DNA of 64,000 bases from WHSW01 sp963705955 (GTDB taxonomy: Bacteria; Actinomycetota; Thermoleophilia; Solirubrobacterales; 70-9), in NCBI GenBank assembly GCA_963705955.1, contig CAVPLH010000001.1, positions 1 to 64,000 of the forward strand, given 5' to 3'. This document shows positions 60,771 to 64,000 of this stretch, piece after piece. Positions within the stretch are counted from its first letter, which is position 1; every line of letters begins with the position of its first letter. A program made the position numbers and the translations under genes. The notes under the pieces are model-generated. The model was given only the letters and a program-made list of their open reading frames with translations, was not told where the DNA came from and made no database searches.

Positions 60771-61769
60771 ATGCGACGCCGCGACCTCCTCACCCAGGTC
60801 CTCGTTGTCAACCTGCTGCTGATCGCGGCGGCGGTGATCGTCACGGCGATCGCGACCAACTCCGAGCAGGGTCTGCTGAAGACGCCCGAGGCGGGGCTGG
60901 TCCTCGGCGGCGCGGTCGCGCTGACGATCATCTTCAACGTGATCCTCCTGCAGCGTCGATTCAGGCCGCTCGAGGAGCTGGTCGACCAGATGGAACGCGC
61001 CGACCTCTCGCGCCCCGGAGCGAACCTGAGCGAGGCCCCGGCGGCCGGCGGTCCGCAGGAGGTCGAGCGCCTGCATCAGGCGTTTCGCCGGATGCTCGAG
61101 CGGCTCGAGGCCGAGCGGCGCCGGACCTCGAGTGCGGCGCTCGCCGCTCAGGAGGAGGAGCGGGCGCGGGTCGCACGCGACCTGCACGACGAGGTCAACC
61201 AGTCGCTCACCGGGCTGCTGCTGCGGCTCGAGGCGGCGCGCGAGAAGGCTCCGCCGCAGCTCGCGTCCGAGCTGGCCGAGACCCGGGGGCTCGCCAACCA
61301 GGCGATGCAGGAGCTGCTCGCCCTGGCGCGGCAGCTGCGTCCCACCGCGCTCGACGACCTCGGTCTCAACGCGGCGCTGGCGGGCGCGGTGCGCGAGCTC
61401 GACCGCCAGAGCGACGTCTCCGCCGGGTTCGAGGCCTCGGGGGAGCTCGGCGATCTGCCCGGCGACGTGCAGCTCGTCGTCTACCGGGTCGCCCAGGAGG
61501 CGCTCTCGAACGCCGCCCGGCACTCCGACGCCGGCGCGGTCTCCGTCCGGCTCGCGCGCCGCAACGGCTCGGTCGAGCTCGAGGTCGCCGACGACGGGCG
61601 AGGGTTCTCCTTCGATCAGGCCTCGCGGGGGCTCGGGATCGCGGGCATGCGCGAGCGGGCGCTGCTCGTCAACGGGAAGGTCGAGATCACGTCGCGGCCG
61701 GGCGCCGGAACCCGGATTCGCCTCAGCGTCCCGATCCCGACCGGCGATCGCATCGAGGGCGGCGGCTGA
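60771..61769 (+). CDS. NarL-type sensor histidine kinase (HisKA_3)
   Basis: A 332-residue protein from ATG 60771. Two helices (about 10-30 and 42-60) flank a very short external loop, so the sensor is probably intramembrane or cytoplasmic. A HAMP-like linker and coiled coil follow. The phosphoacceptor is His in RVARDLHDEVNQSLTGLLLR, and LRPTALDDLGLNAALAG is typical of this kinase class. The ATPase has the N box VVYRVAQEALSNAARHS and glycine boxes EVADDGRGFSF and GLGIAGMRERA. The 200-bp gap upstream contains no other gene that I can see. The kinase is paired with the response regulator starting 2 bp after its stop. Confidence 0.9.
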   Translation: MRRRDLLTQVLVVNLLLIAAAVIVTAIATNSEQGLLKTPEAGLVLGGAVALTIIFNVILLQRRFRPLEELVDQMERADLSRPGANLSEAPAAGGPQEVERLHQAFRRMLERLEAERRRTSSAALAAQEEERARVARDLHDEVNQSLTGLLLRLEAAREKAPPQLASELAETRGLANQAMQELLALARQLRPTALDDLGLNAALAGAVRELDRQSDVSAGFEASGELGDLPGDVQLVVYRVAQEALSNAARHSDAGAVSVRLARRNGSVELEVADDGRGFSFDQASRGLGIAGMRERALLVNGKVEITSRPGAGTRIRLSVPIPTGDRIEGGG

Positions 61770-61770
61770 C

Positions 61771-62400
61771 GTGCGGGTCCTGATCGCCGACGACCACGGG
61801 ATCGTGCGCTCGGGGCTGCGGATGCTGCTCGAGCAGCAGGCCGACATCGAGGTCGTCGCCGAGGCCTCGGACGGCGCCGCGGCGCGCGACCTCGCGATCC
61901 GCGAGCGCCCCGACCTCGCGATCCTCGACGTCAAGATGCCGAAGCTGACCGGCCTGCAGGCGACGAGGGAGATCCGCGAGCAGGCGCCCAGCGTCTCGGT
62001 CCTGATCCTCTCGATGTACGACGACGAGCGCTATCTGTTCGAGGCGCTGAAGGCGGGTGCCTCCGGCTACGTGCTCAAGACCCAGGCCGACGTCGACCTG
62101 CTCGCCGCGGTCCGGGCGGTCGAGCGCGGCGAGCCGTTCCTCACCCCCGAGGCGCAGCGCGCCCTGATCAAGGACGTGCTCGGCCATGCATCCGACCGCT
62201 CCGACGAGCTGACGCCGCGCGAGGAGGAGGTCGTGAAGCTGGTCGCCGAGGCGCACACCAACAAGGAGATCGCCGAGATCCTGCACCTCTCCGAGAAGAC
62301 GGTCGAGAACCACCGTTCGAACGCGATGCGAAAGCTCGGGATGCGCGACCGCGTCGAGCTGGTCCGTTACGCGATCAGGCGCGGGCTGATCGAGCCGTAG
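61771..62400 (+). CDS. NarL/LuxR-family response regulator
   Basis: A 209-residue protein from GTG 61771. The receiver domain has RVLIADDHGIVRSGLRMLL (acidic pair), phosphoacceptor Asp in DLAILDVKMPKLTGLQ, Ser/Thr in VLILSMYDDE, and Lys in GYVLKTQADVDL. The C-terminal LuxR helix-turn-helix has LTPREEEVVKLVAEAHTNKE and LHLSEKTVENHRSNAMRKLG. Target genes are unknown. The 2-bp spacing to the kinase shows operonic pairing, and the next gene has its own promoter. Confidence 0.93.
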   Translation: MRVLIADDHGIVRSGLRMLLEQQADIEVVAEASDGAAARDLAIRERPDLAILDVKMPKLTGLQATREIREQAPSVSVLILSMYDDERYLFEALKAGASGYVLKTQADVDLLAAVRAVERGEPFLTPEAQRALIKDVLGHASDRSDELTPREEEVVKLVAEAHTNKEIAEILHLSEKTVENHRSNAMRKLGMRDRVELVRYAIRRGLIEP

Positions 62401-62431
62401 CCGACGCGGACACCTTTTCCGAGTCGCCAGC

Positions 62432-62437
62432 TAGGAT
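62432..62437 (+). promoter_or_regulatory. -10 element TAGGAT of the Rrf2 gene
   Basis: TAGGAT, an 8-base AT-rich spacer and ATG 62446. It is a likely start of the SUF transcript and a place for autoregulation by the Rrf2 protein. Confidence 0.5.
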
Positions 62438-62445
62438 TTATCGCG

Positions 62446-62946
62446 ATGCTGTTCTCGACCAAGGCCGAATACGGCGTGCGACTGATGGTCGAGCTCGGCC
62501 GGCGCGCCGACGACGGCGCCGCCGGGAGCGCCGGGCCGGTGGCGCTCGCCGCGGTCGCCGAGGCCGAGCTGTTGCCGCTCTCCTATCTCGAGCATCTGGT
62601 CGCGAAGCTGCGCCAGGCGGGGCTCGTGAGCTCGGTTCGCGGCGCACACGGCGGCTACCGCCTGACGATGGCGCCCGCCGAGATCTCGATGCTCGACGTG
62701 GTCGAGGCGCTCGAGGGCCCGATCGCGCCGATGGAGTGCTTCCATACCGACCGCGAGGGCAGGGTGCTCTGCTCGCACGAAGCCGACGGCGATCACGCCT
62801 GCGCGACGAAGCTGATGTGGACTCGTGTCCACGGCGGCGTCACGAAGGCGCTGGCGGGGACGACGCTGGCGGAGCTGGTCGAGTTCAGCCGCCATGCGGC
62901 CGCCGAGCCGGCGAAGCGGCAGCCCGAGGCGACACCGGTTGCCTGA
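62446..62946 (+). CDS. Rrf2-family iron-sulfur-type transcriptional regulator
   Basis: A 166-residue protein. The winged helix starts MLFSTKAEYGVRLMVELGRR, with LPLSYLEHLVAKLRQAGLVS and VRGAHGGYRLTMAPAEISML as the recognition region. Cys residues in MECFHTD, VLCSHEA and ACATKLMW occupy the place of the Fe-S ligands in IscR/SufR-type Rrf2 proteins. It stands directly before sufC and sufS, so it probably senses cluster status and controls the SUF operon. Cysteine-sensing (CymR-like) function is the alternative, given the sulfur genes nearby. Confidence 0.88.
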   Translation: MLFSTKAEYGVRLMVELGRRADDGAAGSAGPVALAAVAEAELLPLSYLEHLVAKLRQAGLVSSVRGAHGGYRLTMAPAEISMLDVVEALEGPIAPMECFHTDREGRVLCSHEADGDHACATKLMWTRVHGGVTKALAGTTLAELVEFSRHAAAEPAKRQPEATPVA

Positions 62947-63003
62947 ACCGCCGCGGCGACGAACACGACAAGAGAACGAAGACGAACTAGAAGCTGGAGA
63001 CAG

Positions 63004-63768
63004 ATGGCCGACCTCGAGATCCGCAACCTGCACGTCAGTGCCGAGGACAAGGAGATCCTCAAGGGCCTCGACCTCGATGTATCGAGAGGCGAGGTGCACG
63101 CGCTGATGGGCCCGAACGGCTCCGGCAAGTCGACGCTCGCGAACGCGATCATGGGCCATCCGGCGCTCGACGTGACCGAGGGTGAGATCGCCTTCGACGG
63201 CGCCGAGATCACCGACCAGGCGCCCGAGGAGCGCTCGCGATCCGGCCTCTTCATGGCGTTCCAGTACCCGGTCGCGATCCCCGGGGTGACCGTCGCGAAG
63301 TACCTGCGGATGGCGCTCAACGCGCACCGCGAGGCCCGCGGCGAGGACCAGATCAGCCTCAAGGACTTCCGCAAGCAAACCGAGGCGGCGATGGAGCTGA
63401 TGAACATCCCCCGCGAGTTCTCGAGCCGCTACGTCAACGACGGATTCTCGGGCGGCGAGAAGAAGCGCCTCGAGATCCTCCAGCTCGCGATGCTCCGTCC
63501 CAGGGTCGCGGTCCTCGACGAAACCGATTCGGGGCTCGACATCGACGCGTTGCGGATCGTCGCCGCGGGCGTCAACCAGTTCGCCGGCCCCGAGATGGGG
63601 ATCCTGATCATCACCCACTACCAGCGCATCCTTCACCTCGTCGAGCCGGACTTCGTCCACGTGATGTTCGAGGGCCGGATCGTCAAGCAGGGCGGGCCGG
63701 AGCTGGTCGGCCAGCTCGAGGAGAAGGGCTACGGCTGGATCAAGGAGGAGGTCGAGGCGGCGGCGTGA
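63004..63768 (+). CDS. sufC: Fe-S cluster assembly ATPase SufC
   Basis: A 254-residue ABC-type ATPase of the SUF scaffold complex. LEIRNLHVSAEDKEILKGLD starts it. Walker A is MGPNGSGKSTLANAIMGHPA, the Q-loop FMAFQYPVAIPGV, the signature GFSGGEKKRLEILQLAMLRP, Walker B VAVLDETDSGLDIDAL, and the switch His in LIITHYQRIL. The signature and the DETDSGLDID block are diagnostic of SufC. ATG 63004 has GGAG upstream. SufB and SufD, its partners, are not between the regulator and sufC and may follow sufS outside the window. Confidence 0.95.
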   Translation: MADLEIRNLHVSAEDKEILKGLDLDVSRGEVHALMGPNGSGKSTLANAIMGHPALDVTEGEIAFDGAEITDQAPEERSRSGLFMAFQYPVAIPGVTVAKYLRMALNAHREARGEDQISLKDFRKQTEAAMELMNIPREFSSRYVNDGFSGGEKKRLEILQLAMLRPRVAVLDETDSGLDIDALRIVAAGVNQFAGPEMGILIITHYQRILHLVEPDFVHVMFEGRIVKQGGPELVGQLEEKGYGWIKEEVEAAA

Positions 63769-64000
63769 GCTCGGCGCCGGCCACCCGCCGTTCCCCGCTG
63801 GAGGCGGAAGGCTCCGGCGCCGCCTTTCCGATCGAGAAGATCCGCGCCGCGTTCCCGGCGCTCGACCGCGAGATCCACGGCAGCCCGGTCGCCTACCTCG
63901 ACTCGGGTGCCAGCGCCCAGCGGGTCCTGGCCTCGATCCAGGCCGTCGATCGCTACGAGCGCCGCCACCATTCCAACGTTCACCGCGGCGCCCACACGCT
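63765..64000 (+). CDS. sufS: Cysteine desulfurase SufS (N-terminal part)
   Basis: The frame starts at GTG 63765, overlapping the sufC stop as GTGA, and runs off the window after 78 residues. IEKIRAAFPALDREIHGSPV, AYLDSGASAQRVLASIQAVD and YERRHHSNVHRGAHT are the characteristic start of class II cysteine desulfurases (SufS), which bind PLP and deliver persulfide sulfur. The active-site Lys and Cys lie beyond the end. A leading 25-residue extension is Pro/Ala-rich. Confidence 0.92.
   Translation, partial: MSSAPATRRSPLEAEGSGAAFPIEKIRAAFPALDREIHGSPVAYLDSGASAQRVLASIQAVDRYERRHHSNVHRGAHT

Overview
The window is high-GC bacterial DNA with dense, mostly short-gapped genes. It contains no rRNA, tRNA, CRISPR array, insertion sequence, integrase or origin that I can recognise, and no gene-free stretch longer than 300 bases. 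A complete CysO-type cysteine pathway, a pattern typical of Actinomycetota, is spread over the window. Together with many apparently leaderless genes and very high GC, this points to an actinobacterium. A Thermoleophilia/Solirubrobacterales-like lineage is my best guess, by inference only.

Layout. Bases 1-16,200 are mixed chromosomal genes: the end of a trans-sulfuration enzyme, a lysyl-oxidase-like secreted protein, a PepSY protein, a long coiled-coil/HhH protein, a histone-deacetylase-family hydrolase divergent from nadB, a hydantoinase/oxoprolinase pair, DUF1802 and DUF1152 proteins, a Mec-like JAMM peptidase, a GntR regulator and a lone MlaE/YrbE-type permease. Bases 16,300-48,984 are dominated by cell-surface polysaccharide genes: about nine glycosyltransferases, four GT-C-like membrane proteins (three in tandem), two sugar epimerases, SAM methyltransferases, a Wzt/Wzm-type ABC exporter, an acyltransferase and an initiating polyprenyl-phosphate sugar transferase. 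cysM and a three-gene polar amino-acid ABC importer interrupt this block. Bases 49,000-57,000 hold a GT-A-like gene, an O-antigen-ligase/polymerase-like protein, a small anchored secreted protein and four tandem paralogous secreted clan-A-like glycoside hydrolases. Bases 57,000-64,000 hold cysO, a rhodanese-MoeB fusion, another glycosyltransferase, htpX, a NarL-type two-component pair, and the start of a SUF operon (Rrf2 regulator, sufC, sufS).

How the genes work together. The middle block can be read as a pathway. The sugar transferase loads the first sugar on a polyprenyl carrier, the GT2/GT4 enzymes extend the glycan, the ABC exporter and ligase/polymerase move and join it, and the GH quartet may trim or remodel it outside the cell. 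A second theme is sulfur: cysM, mec, cysO and the MoeZ-like activator are all present, and the promoters of cysM and the activator share a nearly identical 15-bp element. sufCS and the trans-sulfuration enzyme add to this theme.

Two cautions. First, eleven genes between 16.4 and 46.2 kb are broken by exactly one extra base (twelve events, none in the opposite direction). This looks like local sequence error, but real decay or recoding cannot be excluded from the sequence alone. Second, a 93-bp duplication of the end of the fourth hydrolase gene abuts the 3' end of cysO, whose essential terminal Gly-Gly is missing.
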